DNA of 64,000 nt from Bacillota bacterium (GTDB taxonomy: Bacteria > Bacillota > Clostridia > DSM-8532): assembly GCA_023443745.1 (NCBI GenBank), contig JAEZTB010000030.1, positions 62,001 through 126,000 of the forward strand, in the 5' to 3' direction. Shown here one piece after another: positions 28,355 to 37,205 of the stretch (positions are counted from its first letter, which is position 1; the number at the start of each line of letters is the position of its first letter). Both the position numbers and the translations under genes were made by a program. The notes under the pieces were generated by a model. That model ran no database searches. It was not told the origin of the DNA and worked only from the letters and a program-made list of their open reading frames with translations.

Positions 28355-28969
28355 CTAATCAATCTTTGTTGACAGAACCAATATATCGTCCTTTTCTACC
28401 AAAGTGTCAGGAAAGGCAAAACAAAAATCACTTTGCTTGATGAGACCAAAGAGGAATTCATCTCCATGAGCTTTAATATCCCGGATTTTTTGCCCGATAT
28501 TGGCCTTATCGGGTTTTTCCATACGGAAGGAAACGGTATTGCTCCCAATGGTACAGACAGAATTCACTGTTTTGCCCAGAATAATGGAGCTGATCATTTC
28601 CACGCTCACATTGGTAGGGCAGATAGTGTCAAGACCGAACTGATGAAATACTTGCTCCCGCACCGGATTAAAGATTCTTGCCAGAACATTGGGAACCCCA
28701 TAAATGGTCTTGGCAATCTGGCAGACCATGATATTGTCATTATCCTCCGGGGTAACGGCAGCAACAGCATCTGCTTTATCGATGCCAGCCTTTTTCAGGA
28801 CATCCTCATCAAAGGGTACACCCGCTAAGGTAAGCCCGGTAAAATCGAGATCGATTTTTTTGAAGGCTTCTTCATCAAAATCGATGATGACCACATCATG
28901 TCCCTCTCTTGAAAGCTTGTTAGCAAGCCCAGAACCCACTTTGCCACAACCGGCAATAATAATGTACAT
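28355..28969 (-). CDS. TrkA-family potassium channel regulatory protein (first copy)
   Basis: A 204-residue RCK protein with MYIIIAGCGKVGSGLA at the N-terminus, an acidic IDFDEE end to strand two, and a C-terminal RCK_C domain. The ATG at 28969 has AGAGGTG six bases upstream; a GTG three codons earlier lies inside that site. Sequence similarity to its neighbour is low, so the two are paralogues that may form a mixed ring. It follows icd by 22 bases. Confidence 0.9.
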   Translation of the reverse strand: MYIIIAGCGKVGSGLANKLSREGHDVVIIDFDEEAFKKIDLDFTGLTLAGVPFDEDVLKKAGIDKADAVAAVTPEDNDNIMVCQIAKTIYGVPNVLARIFNPVREQVFHQFGLDTICPTNVSVEMISSIILGKTVNSVCTIGSNTVSFRMEKPDKANIGQKIRDIKAHGDEFLFGLIKQSDFCFAFPDTLVEKDDILVLSTKID

Positions 28970-28991
28970 TGAATGCACCTCTTCTATTGGC

Positions 28992-30200
28992 CTATAGCCT
29001 TACATCCAGACGATTTTTAATCTCCAGCAGAAAATCCCTGGTATTGACCACTTTTTTATGTGCCAGATCGGACAAGGTCGCCAGATCCTTGGTCATGACG
29101 CCCTCTTCAATGGTGTCTTTTGAGGCCTGCTCAAGCTTATCGGCAAAGGAAACCAATTCGGGAAGCTTGTCCAGTTCTCCTCTTTTACGAAGGGCACCTG
29201 TCCACGCAAAAAGTGTAGCCATGGAATTGGTGGAGGTCTCTTTTCCTTCAAGGTGTTGGTAGTAATGGCGTTGAACGGTTCCATGGGCTGCTTCATACTC
29301 GTAATAACCCTCAGGGGAAACCAATACGGATGTCATCATGGCCAAGCTTCCGAAGGCAGAGGCCACCATATCCGACATGACATCGCCGTCGTAATTTTTG
29401 CATGCCCAAAGGAAACCGCCCTCCGAGCGTACAACGCGGGCAACCACATCATCAATAAGGGTGTAGAAGTATTCTATTCCGGCAGCCTTAAACTTATCCT
29501 CATATTCAGCATCAAAGATATCCTGGAAGATGTCTTTGAAGCTGTGGTCATAGATTTTGGAAATGGTATCCTTGGTGGCAAACCAAAGATCCAGCTTCTG
29601 ATCAAGCGCATAGTTGAAGCATGAACGGGCGAAGCTTTCAATGGATTTCACCGTATTGTGCATGCCCATGATGACACCATCCCCATCAAAGTCATGGATG
29701 GTTTTACGTGTCACATTCCCCTTTTCATCGGTGAAAATAATCTCCGCTTTTCCAGGGCCGCTGACCTTCATTTCAGTGTTTTTGTAAACATCCCCATAAG
29801 CATGGCGTGCAATAGCAATAGGCTTCTTCCATGTCCTGACAAAGGGAGTTATGCCTTTGACCAAAATGGGTTCGCGGAACACCGTTCCGTCCAGAATGGC
29901 ACGTATGGTACCATTAGGACTCTTCCACATCTCCTTGAGATTGTATTCCTTTACTCTGGCCGCGTTAGGAGTAATGGTGGCGCACTTAACAGCAACTCCA
30001 TATTTTTTGGTAGCCTCCGCTGAGTCAACGGTTACCTGATCATTGGTCAACTCCCGGTATTCCAGGCCTAAATCGTAGTATTCCGTCTTTAGATCCACAT
30101 AGGGCTCCAGAAGGATCTCCTTGATCCATTTCCAGATGATGCGTGTCATTTCATCCCCATCCATCTCAACCAGCGGGGTTTTCATCGCTATTTTAGCCAT
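28992..30200 (-). CDS. icd: Isocitrate dehydrogenase (NADP), eukaryotic-like subfamily
   Basis: Oxidatively decarboxylates isocitrate to 2-oxoglutarate. The N-terminal MKTPLVEMDGDEMTRIIW block, the ESFARSCFNYAL helix and the EAAHGTVQRHY block are those of the homodimeric, eukaryotic-type (subfamily II) NADP enzyme, not the E. coli type. Length 402. AGGAGG lies seven bases before the ATG at 30200; the frame extends seven codons further upstream without a site. It follows the aconitase gene by 59 bases. Confidence 0.94.
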   Translation of the reverse strand: MAKIAMKTPLVEMDGDEMTRIIWKWIKEILLEPYVDLKTEYYDLGLEYRELTNDQVTVDSAEATKKYGVAVKCATITPNAARVKEYNLKEMWKSPNGTIRAILDGTVFREPILVKGITPFVRTWKKPIAIARHAYGDVYKNTEMKVSGPGKAEIIFTDEKGNVTRKTIHDFDGDGVIMGMHNTVKSIESFARSCFNYALDQKLDLWFATKDTISKIYDHSFKDIFQDIFDAEYEDKFKAAGIEYFYTLIDDVVARVVRSEGGFLWACKNYDGDVMSDMVASAFGSLAMMTSVLVSPEGYYEYEAAHGTVQRHYYQHLEGKETSTNSMATLFAWTGALRKRGELDKLPELVSFADKLEQASKDTIEEGVMTKDLATLSDLAHKKVVNTRDFLLEIKNRLDVRL

Positions 30201-30259
30201 TTCACTTCCTCCTAAGCTCAAATTCTTTCCAGATTATTTACTGCATTTGCTGTTTCATA

Positions 30260-32179
30260 TTAATACTGCTTTTTAATCCAAGGAAGCTTACCGCCTGTCA
30301 TTAAAATTTCGGCATCTCTGTCTGACAAAGTATGCTCAAGCTCAAAGCGCTGATTCCTGGTAATGTTTTTCAGCATGATATTACCTTTGAGATCACCAAT
30401 TTCGACGGCGAGTTCATCGCCCTCATTTACATTATCATAGTCCTCAGGATTTTTAAAGGTCAGCGGAACAATGCCAAAATTAATGAGATTGGCCAGATGA
30501 ATTCTCGCAAAGCTCTTAACAATAACCGCTTTTACACCCAGGTACTTGGGCGCAAGGGCAGCATGCTCACGACTTGAGCCTTGACCATAGTTTTCACCGC
30601 CGATGATAAAACCGCCGTTGGCTTCCCTGGCCTTATCATAAAATTTAGAATCAACTGCCTCGAATACATATTTGGATATCTCGGGAATATTGCTTCGGAG
30701 CGGTAAAATTTTGGCTCCGGCCGGCATAATATGGTCGGTTGTGATATTGTCGCCCACCTTGATCAGGGCTTTGCCGGTCAGTGTGCCGGAAAGGGGTTCA
30801 AAGGAAGGCAGAGGCCTGATATTGGGCCCTCTCATTATTTCAATCTTTTGGGCTTCCTCAAGAGGTAAGGGCTTGATAATCATATTATCATTAATAATAA
30901 ACTGATCGGGCAGCTTGATTTCAGGACAGTCGCCCAGCTCTCTGGGATCGGTCAGAACACCCTTAAGCGCCGTAGCCGCTGCGGTTTCTGGGCTTACCAG
31001 ATAGACCTGGGCGTCTTTTGTGCCGCTGCGTCCCTCGAAATTACGGTTGAAGGTTCTTACAGAGACGGCACCCGAGCTTGGTGCGCAACCCATGCCAATA
31101 CATGCACCACATGCGTTTTCCATAATCCTGGCACCTGAACGCACCAGACTGGTATAGTCACCATCCTCGGCCAAATGCTCAACCACCTGTCGTGAGCCGG
31201 GGCTGATAAATACATGCAGTGAATCTGAAACAGTTTTATTCTTAAAGGCCTGGGCGACAATTTTTAAATCTCTCAAAGAGGAATTGGTACAGGAACCTAT
31301 GGCCACCTGGCCAACCTTGATAGGACCTACTTCCCTGACCGTTTTGACACTACCAGGGCTATGGGGAAGTGCGACCATGGGCTCAACCTCCGAAAGGTTG
31401 ATGTCAATAACTTCATCATATATGGCGTCATCGTCAGCGACCAGCCTCTTGAAATCCTGCTCACGGTTTTGAGCTTTCAAAAATTCACGGGTAATCTCGT
31501 CACTGGGGAAAATACTGGTGGTACAGCCTGTCTCGGTACCCATATTGGTAATGGTGGCGCGATCCGGTACGCTTAAGGTTCCGACCCCTTCTCCGAAGTA
31601 TTCAAATACCTTGCCGACATTACCCTTGACATCCACACGGCGGAGAACCTCAAGAATGACGTCCTTGGCTGAAACCCAGGGATTGAGCTTTCCGGTCAGC
31701 TTAATACCAACAATTTTAGGATATTTAATTCGGAAGGTAGCCCCCGCCATTGCACAAGCCACATCCAGACCTCCGGCACCCATAGCAAAGCAGCCCATGC
31801 CGCCTGCAGTAGGGGTATGGCTGTCGGAGCCGATCAGGGTGTTACCGGGAATTGCGAAGCGTTCCAAAAAGAGCTGATGGCAAATCCCATTTCCTGGCTT
31901 TGAAAAATAAAGACCATATCTTTTAGCAATTGATTCCAAAAAATAATGATCATCGGCGTTTTTAAAGTCGGTTTGGAGTGTATTATGATCCACAAAGCTC
32001 ACACTGAATTGGGTCTTAACCCTGTCAATACCTATGGCCTCAAATTGGAGATAAGCCATAGTTCCTGTGGCATCCTGTGTAAGGGTATTGTCAATTTTTA
32101 ATGCGACCTCGCATCCTGCCTTAGCCTCGCCTTCAACAATATGGTCAGCAAGGATCTTTTCTGTAATTGTTCCTGCCAT
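30260..32179 (-). CDS. acn: Aconitate hydratase
   Basis: Isomerises citrate to isocitrate with a 4Fe-4S cluster. The 639 residues contain IGSDSHTPTAGGMGCFAMGAGG-type substrate contacts, the first cluster cysteine in GSCTNSS, the other two in CGACIGMGC, and the swivel domain with YGQGSSREHAALAP. This is the shorter (about 640-residue) type, common in anaerobes, rather than the 890-residue AcnA. Its start is followed upstream by the first palindrome array (32206-32330), which would lie in the 5' leader of this unit. Confidence 0.94.
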   Translation of the reverse strand: MAGTITEKILADHIVEGEAKAGCEVALKIDNTLTQDATGTMAYLQFEAIGIDRVKTQFSVSFVDHNTLQTDFKNADDHYFLESIAKRYGLYFSKPGNGICHQLFLERFAIPGNTLIGSDSHTPTAGGMGCFAMGAGGLDVACAMAGATFRIKYPKIVGIKLTGKLNPWVSAKDVILEVLRRVDVKGNVGKVFEYFGEGVGTLSVPDRATITNMGTETGCTTSIFPSDEITREFLKAQNREQDFKRLVADDDAIYDEVIDINLSEVEPMVALPHSPGSVKTVREVGPIKVGQVAIGSCTNSSLRDLKIVAQAFKNKTVSDSLHVFISPGSRQVVEHLAEDGDYTSLVRSGARIMENACGACIGMGCAPSSGAVSVRTFNRNFEGRSGTKDAQVYLVSPETAAATALKGVLTDPRELGDCPEIKLPDQFIINDNMIIKPLPLEEAQKIEIMRGPNIRPLPSFEPLSGTLTGKALIKVGDNITTDHIMPAGAKILPLRSNIPEISKYVFEAVDSKFYDKAREANGGFIIGGENYGQGSSREHAALAPKYLGVKAVIVKSFARIHLANLINFGIVPLTFKNPEDYDNVNEGDELAVEIGDLKGNIMLKNITRNQRFELEHTLSDRDAEILMTGGKLPWIKKQY

Positions 32180-32205
32180 TTCACTTCACCCTCGCAACGT
32201 TTTTA

Positions 32206-32330
32206 TTGTGAATACAACAAGATTCCCGGGACCTACCACCTTTAGGCGCTCGCAATCTATGATTGCGCCAGTAGGGGGGGGCTTATTGTGGATACAACAA
32301 GGTTCCCGGGACCCGTCTTATTTGAAGATT
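32206..32330. repeat. Alternating palindrome array A (upstream of acn)
   Basis: Read on the plus strand: short hairpin TTGT-gaat-ACAA (32206-32217), spacer ending TTCCCGGGACC, then CCTAC (32232-32236) enclosing CGCAATC-tat-GATTGCG (32251-32267) and closed by GTAGG (32271-32275), a G-run, a second short hairpin TTGT-ggat-ACAA (32286-32297), the spacer AAGGTTCCCGGGACC, and a last weak hairpin near 32315-32328. The same plan with other stem sequences recurs at 37046-37205. It lies 25 bases upstream of the acn start codon. Confidence 0.8.
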
Positions 32331-32401
32331 ATACCCTATTCCGCTCATGAGAAGCAATATGCAGATGTGACGAACTTTCATTTTGACCGTAAAGAACATA
32401 T

Positions 32402-32447
32402 AAAAAGGGTTGTTGCAATGATTATTCATTCACCTTTGCAACAACCC
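32402..32447 (-). terminator. Intrinsic terminator downstream of the 5'-nucleotidase
   Basis: A perfect 12-bp stem GGGTTGTTGCAA/TTGCAACAACCC with a 17-base loop and TTTTT on the minus strand, 23 bases after the stop codon. Confidence 0.8.
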
Positions 32448-32469
32448 ATTCTTTATTGTATTGGATATC

Positions 32470-34119
32470 TTACCAAGCCGGTACTAAAAGCGTATCTCCG
32501 GGATAGATCAAATCAGGATTCTCGAGGTTATTGATCTTTACGAGCTCAAGCCAGTTATGGCCTGTTTTTCTTGCGATCTTCCAGAGAGCGTCTCCTTTTT
32601 CAATGGTATAAGTCTTGTACTTAAGCGTATCCGGATTCTCAGTAATATAGCCGATAAGAGCTTCGTCAAGGGCACGATATTCATTGATGAGCGGCAGATC
32701 CCCAAAGGCATAGCCGTCTCCCCCCACAGCCATAAAGTCATTGGTAGCTACCACATACTCTTTGCTAAGATCGAGCTTGACGCCCTTTATTCTGACATAG
32801 GTAACCCGCTGGCCTGCAGGCTTGGATTCGTCAAACAGATACTCTACATTGCCAATCTGGGGGAAGGCTCCGTTGGCATCCGGATATTTTGAAAGACCGT
32901 GCTCTAAAGCGGCCAGAATATCGGATCCCTTCATCTTCTTTGTGACAATATAATTTCCAAAAGGAAGGACTGTAATGATATCGCCCCTGCTTATCTCACC
33001 AGCCTTGATACTGGCCCTGATACCACCGCCATTGGTGATAGCCATGTCGGCTCCTGTTTCATAAAGCATGGCTGTCGTTATAAGGCAGGAAAGGTTGGTT
33101 GGGCTTGTACGGACATTGGCACGTTCTCCGTCAAATTGAATCTCGCTTTTTGCGATGATTTCAGAGAGTATTGATTTCTGTGCTTCGGTATAGGCATTTA
33201 TGGCTGAAACAACGTCTTCGTCGGCTGTCATTTCTAAAGCTTGCTCTTTTGTGAAAAGAGAAGCAGTAATACCCTTTACCTTGTTTGTTTCATCCAACTC
33301 AATTTTTACGGTCCCTGCATTCTTAAGGTAATCACCTGTTTGGACAATCAAAGTGTCATTCACCTTAAGGGGCTCAGAAAGGGTGGTATGGCTGTGGCCG
33401 TCGATGATAACGTCAATCCCCTGTACCTTTTCTGCCACCAGCTTGCTTGTGATATCACTTGCCTCATCCAGGCCAAGATGGGATACACAGACAATGACAT
33501 CAGCCTTTCCCTTAAGCTCCGCAACCATGGCTTCCGCTTCCTTGACCGGATCTGCGAAGCTTAAGCCTTCAACATTTTTAGGATTGGTCTTATAGGTGGT
33601 CTCAGGGGTGGAAAGTCCAAAGAAAGCAAGCTTTATACCATTTCTTTCAATAATGGTATAAGGCTTTAGGAAGTTTGAACCGTCACTCTTTTTAATATTG
33701 GCTGAGATCATTTCAAAGGAAGCTTCTCCTGCTAATTCGAGGAGCCGATCGGAACCATAATTGAAATCGTGGTTTCCCGGAGCCATCACATCATACCCAA
33801 CATTGTTCATAATGTTAACAATGCTTTCGCCTCTCTCAAGAGTTGCGATGGTTTGTCCGTGCAGGGCATCGCCTGCATCCACAAGAATGGGCTCTATGCC
33901 CGTCTTTACCGTGATATCCGAGGCTAATGCAGCTACTTTGGCATAACCCATACCTGCACTCTTATCCTCATTAACTCTGGCATGGACATCATTGGTGTGA
34001 ATGATAGTAATTGTTTTAGCCCCACCTGTAGCTGCCGGTACTGCTGTGTCATCTGCAAATGCCGTCATGGAGAATACAAGGATGAAAATCAGAACCAAAG
34101 ACATAATCCGAGCCTTCAT
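32470..34119 (-). CDS. Secreted 5'-nucleotidase/2',3'-cyclic phosphodiesterase-family protein with LysM
   Basis: A signal peptide (1-22, cleaved after AFA) precedes a calcineurin-like metallophosphatase domain (IIHTNDVHARV, GNHDFNYG, VSHLGLDEASD and HSHT blocks), then the 5'-nucleotidase C-terminal domain (ITNGGGIRASI and VGGDGYAFGD). The last 45 residues are a LysM domain (YTIEKGDALWKIARKTGH), which binds peptidoglycan and would hold the enzyme at the wall. It likely salvages nucleosides and phosphate from external nucleotides. AAGGAGG precedes the ATG. It is divergent from the DUF4364 gene. Confidence 0.92.
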   Translation of the reverse strand: MKARIMSLVLIFILVFSMTAFADDTAVPAATGGAKTITIIHTNDVHARVNEDKSAGMGYAKVAALASDITVKTGIEPILVDAGDALHGQTIATLERGESIVNIMNNVGYDVMAPGNHDFNYGSDRLLELAGEASFEMISANIKKSDGSNFLKPYTIIERNGIKLAFFGLSTPETTYKTNPKNVEGLSFADPVKEAEAMVAELKGKADVIVCVSHLGLDEASDITSKLVAEKVQGIDVIIDGHSHTTLSEPLKVNDTLIVQTGDYLKNAGTVKIELDETNKVKGITASLFTKEQALEMTADEDVVSAINAYTEAQKSILSEIIAKSEIQFDGERANVRTSPTNLSCLITTAMLYETGADMAITNGGGIRASIKAGEISRGDIITVLPFGNYIVTKKMKGSDILAALEHGLSKYPDANGAFPQIGNVEYLFDESKPAGQRVTYVRIKGVKLDLSKEYVVATNDFMAVGGDGYAFGDLPLINEYRALDEALIGYITENPDTLKYKTYTIEKGDALWKIARKTGHNWLELVKINNLENPDLIYPGDTLLVPAW

Positions 34120-34277
34120 AGATTTTTCCTCCTTAACTCAAATGGTAGGATATGTCTATATTAATTATACTATTAGTGGGAAAAAATTCAATCACATTGG
34201 CAGGCAGATAAATTCCCTTGTCGGTGAGGCATATAGAGGTTAAAATAGAGAAAGCGAAGGAAAAGGAGTTTGGAATA

Positions 34278-34829
34278 ATGGATTTGGAAAGCCGCGAAAG
34301 AGCCGAAAATAAAGTCCTGCTATTATATTTTTTCAGCCGGGTCAAGATTCCGGTCAGCAATATGCAGCTAACCCGTATTATGCTGGAAAACCGATACATG
34401 AATTATTTTCTTCTGCAGCAGGGCATTCATGAAATGCAGCAGGATAAGCTTATAGTGACTGAAACCCGTGAAAATATCGATTATTACAGTCTCTCGCCCC
34501 AAGGCGGACAGATGCTGGAAATGTTTGCAGATTTACTGCCCCTTGGCCTTCGTAACAGACTTGACCAGAACATTGATGTCATTCGTTCCGTTATACGCCT
34601 CGAAACTTCTATTATAGCAGAGTATACCCTTGAAAATGAGAACGAATATGAAGTGAAATGCCGTATCGTCGAGGATTTTAACCCTCTTATCGATATTCGC
34701 CTTTCCGTTGGTTCAAGGGAAGATGCCCGCTCCATCTGCAACAATTGGAAAACCCATGCCAAGGAAATCTACCCCGAAGTAATAGCTGCTCTTTTAGGAA
34801 AAGAAAAAGAAAATGCTGATATCCCCTAG
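34278..34829 (+). CDS. DUF4364 family protein
   Basis: The 183 residues match the organisation of DUF4364, a Firmicutes family of unknown function. The N-terminal third looks like a winged helix (LLLYFFSRVKIPVSNMQLTRIML followed by a YSLSPQGGQMLEMF wing), so a DNA-binding role is plausible. AAGGAG lies nine bases before the ATG at 34278; an in-frame GTG at 34218 is less likely. It converges with the ydcF-like gene. Confidence 0.75.
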   Translation: MDLESRERAENKVLLLYFFSRVKIPVSNMQLTRIMLENRYMNYFLLQQGIHEMQQDKLIVTETRENIDYYSLSPQGGQMLEMFADLLPLGLRNRLDQNIDVIRSVIRLETSIIAEYTLENENEYEVKCRIVEDFNPLIDIRLSVGSREDARSICNNWKTHAKEIYPEVIAALLGKEKENADIP

Positions 34830-34839
34830 ACCGCTGAAT

Positions 34840-35628
34840 CTAGTAATCTACCAGCATGGATTTGACAAAGGCAAAGAATTCACGCAAATAACTGTTAAAT
34901 AGAATAACGCTGGGTGTTGGTGCCGGTATGGCAAAAGCCTCAAAACCAAAGCGGTCTGCCAGAATCCTTGAGCGCAGAACATGGAAGTCATTGGTGACGA
35001 AGACAATTTTAACGCGCTCACCCTGCGGTATGTTCATGAGCCTTCTGGTAAACTCAAAGTTTTCACGGGTGCTGGTGGACTTGTCTTCTATAATAATCTT
35101 TTCTTGCGGTATTCCATGATCCAGAAGATAGGCCTCCATGGCTAAAGCCTCCGGGAACGGCTCATTTGACCCCTTTCCGCCTGACACGTAAAGGGTGGCA
35201 TGGGGGTTCTTTTCATAATATTCCATGGCCTTGTCTAAACGTGATGTAAGAGCCAAGGTAGGCCTTCCATCGGGCCAAATTCCACAGCCGAGCACGATAA
35301 CGGCATCCACTTTACCGGCGAGCTCTGACCTGTGGGTATAAGGATCAGCAATAATGAAAGCCTCCACTGTTACAAAAACCAGAACGCAAACAAGAAAAGC
35401 ACCTATGACTGCTATTTTCAGTCGCTTATTTTTAATAATGGGCTTTTTTAAAAAAATGAGCTTCAAGGCATAAATAAAGCAACCAAGGCCTAAAAGGAGA
35501 GGTAAAACCACACCTAGATTCCAATCGGTTGAATAACCATAGGCGTAAAAAGTATTCAGGCATAAAAATAATCCTGTTATGACAAGAAGTACCGCAAGAA
35601 TTATTTTACCTGCTTGCTTTTTGATCAT
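34840..35628 (-). CDS. YdcF/DUF218-family membrane protein
   Basis: Three N-terminal hydrophobic helices (about 7-25, 33-55 and 68-92) are followed by a DUF218 domain with VDAVIVLGCGIWPDGRPTLAL, SGGKGSNEPFPEA and NDFHVLRSRILADRFG. SanA/YdcF/ElyC proteins of this family act in envelope maintenance, but no reaction is firmly established. The ATG at 35628 begins seven bases after the cyclophilin stop, so they are probably co-transcribed. Confidence 0.85.
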   Translation of the reverse strand: MIKKQAGKIILAVLLVITGLFLCLNTFYAYGYSTDWNLGVVLPLLLGLGCFIYALKLIFLKKPIIKNKRLKIAVIGAFLVCVLVFVTVEAFIIADPYTHRSELAGKVDAVIVLGCGIWPDGRPTLALTSRLDKAMEYYEKNPHATLYVSGGKGSNEPFPEALAMEAYLLDHGIPQEKIIIEDKSTSTRENFEFTRRLMNIPQGERVKIVFVTNDFHVLRSRILADRFGFEAFAIPAPTPSVILFNSYLREFFAFVKSMLVDY

Positions 35629-35635
35629 GCCATCA

Positions 35636-36229
35636 CTATTCCCATTCCTTAATTTCAATGCCCAGGATAAGAACATCCTCTAAAGGTCTGTCCCCTTCAT
35701 CGGTCTCAACTTCGGCGAGCTTATCCAATACGTCCAGGCCCTGGAAAACCTGCCCAAATACCGAATGCTTGTTGTCAAGCCACATGGTGCCGCCAACATT
35801 CTCATAGGCCTCAACGGCTTCATCAAGATATTTAAGTCCTTTTAGGTATTGAATCTCCCGGCTGCTGATGCTCTTTTTCTGAACAATAAAGAATTGGCTG
35901 CCATTGGTATTAGGGCCTGAATTGGCCATACTCAAGGCACCTCTGAGGTTATACAGGCGGGAGCTGAATTCGTCTCTGAAAGAGGTATTCCAAATACTTT
36001 GCCCGCCCGTGCCATTGCCTTTGGGGTCTCCGCCCTGAATCATAAAATCATTGATAATTCTATGAAATTTTAAATTACTATAATAGCCATTTCTGGCATG
36101 AGTCACAAAATTTTCAACTGTTCTGGGAGCGTCTTGCGGAAACAGGCGAATGAGAATATCTCCCATGCTGGTCTTCATTTGAGCCACAAGCTCACCCTTT
36201 TGTGGTACAGATAATTGATAACAGGACAT
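35636..36229 (-). CDS. Cyclophilin-type peptidyl-prolyl isomerase, cytoplasmic
   Basis: A 197-residue cyclophilin without signal sequence. The active-site blocks FHRIINDFMIQGGDPKGNGTGG, GALSMANSGPNTNGSQFFI and HSVFGQVFQG are present. It has an insertion (about 125-155) between the last two blocks, shared with the lipoprotein cyclophilin just upstream. The two are therefore a tandem duplication in which one copy stays inside the cell. Confidence 0.92.
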   Translation of the reverse strand: MSCYQLSVPQKGELVAQMKTSMGDILIRLFPQDAPRTVENFVTHARNGYYSNLKFHRIINDFMIQGGDPKGNGTGGQSIWNTSFRDEFSSRLYNLRGALSMANSGPNTNGSQFFIVQKKSISSREIQYLKGLKYLDEAVEAYENVGGTMWLDNKHSVFGQVFQGLDVLDKLAEVETDEGDRPLEDVLILGIEIKEWE

Positions 36230-36248
36230 ATTTAGTCTCCTTCTCGTA

Positions 36249-37022
36249 CTATTCCTTGCCGAACTCTTTTATTTCAATGGTTTTAATGATGACATCCTCA
36301 ACAGGCTTATAGTTTTCTTTTTCTTTATCTACAACTGCAACTGCGGCAATTTTATCCACCACATCCATGCCCTCATAGACCTGGCCGAATACGGTGTGTC
36401 TGAGGTCAAGCCATTCTGTTCCGCCGTGTTCCTTGTAAAGGTCAATCAATGCTTCTGGATAACCACTTTCCTTTAAATAGCTGATATCATCATCACTCAT
36501 TGTTTTCTTCTGAACGATAAAAAATTGGCTGCCGTTGGTGTTTTGTCCGGAATTAGCCATACTGAGGGCTCCCCTGAAATTTAAGAGATCCAAAGAAAAT
36601 TCATCTTCAAAGGGTTGTCCCCAGATGCTTTCACCACCTGTGCCGTCACCTTTGGGATCTCCGCCCTGAATCATGAAATCACTGATGACACGGTGGAATA
36701 TGAGGTTATCGTAATAACCGTTTTTAGCGTGAGTTGTAAAGTTTTCAACTGCTTTAGGCGCTTCCTTGGGAAACAGTTTTATTTTGACATCACCCATGCT
36801 GGTCTTGACAATGGCGATGGTATCACCATTCTGGGGGGGATAGAATTGGTAACCCGGTGTAAAGGTTAGCTTGTTATCTCCTTCACCGACAGTGGTGGGT
36901 GTAGGGGCAGGCACTTGATTCTGGCCTGGCTTTTTATTTGATAATTTACTGGAACAGCCCGCAAGAAGGCTGCCACATAGCAGAACAAGCACGCCATTTT
37001 TAAGAATTTGACCTATTTTCAT
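36249..37022 (-). CDS. Cyclophilin-type peptidyl-prolyl isomerase, lipoprotein
   Basis: The 257-residue protein begins with a lipoprotein signal: hydrophobic helix then LLAGC with the lipid-bearing Cys at 23. A Pro/Thr-rich linker follows, then the cyclophilin domain (FHRVISDFMIQGGDPKGDGTGG, GALSMANSGQNTNGSQFFI, HTVFGQVYEG). It should fold proteins outside the membrane. GGAGG lies nine bases before the ATG at 37022, and the frame runs further upstream into the palindrome array. It lies 19 bases before the cytoplasmic paralogue. Confidence 0.92.
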   Translation of the reverse strand: MKIGQILKNGVLVLLCGSLLAGCSSKLSNKKPGQNQVPAPTPTTVGEGDNKLTFTPGYQFYPPQNGDTIAIVKTSMGDVKIKLFPKEAPKAVENFTTHAKNGYYDNLIFHRVISDFMIQGGDPKGDGTGGESIWGQPFEDEFSLDLLNFRGALSMANSGQNTNGSQFFIVQKKTMSDDDISYLKESGYPEALIDLYKEHGGTEWLDLRHTVFGQVYEGMDVVDKIAAVAVVDKEKENYKPVEDVIIKTIEIKEFGKE

Positions 37023-37045
37023 TTGAAATAACCTCCAAGGTTCTT

Positions 37046-37205
37046 TTGGAAACAAAGTTTCCAAGGGTTATTATTAATACGAAGTATCAATAACTTGGGA
37101 CCCGTTCGAAATTTTAATTTCGGTAACGGGCAACGTTATTACGCAGTAACAAGGTTCCCGGGACCCACAAGCAATCTTTGATTGCGTAAGTGGGTGGGGT
37201 TCTTA
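37046..37205. repeat. Alternating palindrome array B (upstream of the cyclophilins and trxA)
   Basis: Plus-strand order: TTGGAAAC-aaa-GTTTCCAA (37046-37064); ATAC-gaa-GTAT (37077-37087); spacer with CTTGGGACC; CCCGT enclosing CGAAAT-ttta-ATTTCG (37107-37122) and closed by ACGGG (37126-37130); GTTATT-acgc-AGTAAC (37135-37150, one wobble); spacer AAGGTTCCCGGGACC; CCCAC (37164-37168) enclosing GCAATC-ttt-GATTGC (37171-37185) and closed by GTGGG (37190-37194). Long and short hairpins alternate as in array A. It fills most of the 306-base divergent gap. Confidence 0.82.

Noticed and set aside
37046..37205. CRISPR array or integron attC cluster as explanation of the palindrome arrays
   Set aside because: The repeated parts are the short spacers, the palindromes differ, unit lengths vary, and there are no cas or integrase genes; attC core sites (GTTRRRY/RYYYAAC pairs) are not consistently present.
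37046..37205. Simple transcription terminators
   Set aside because: None of the hairpins is followed by a T-run on either strand, except incidental short stretches.
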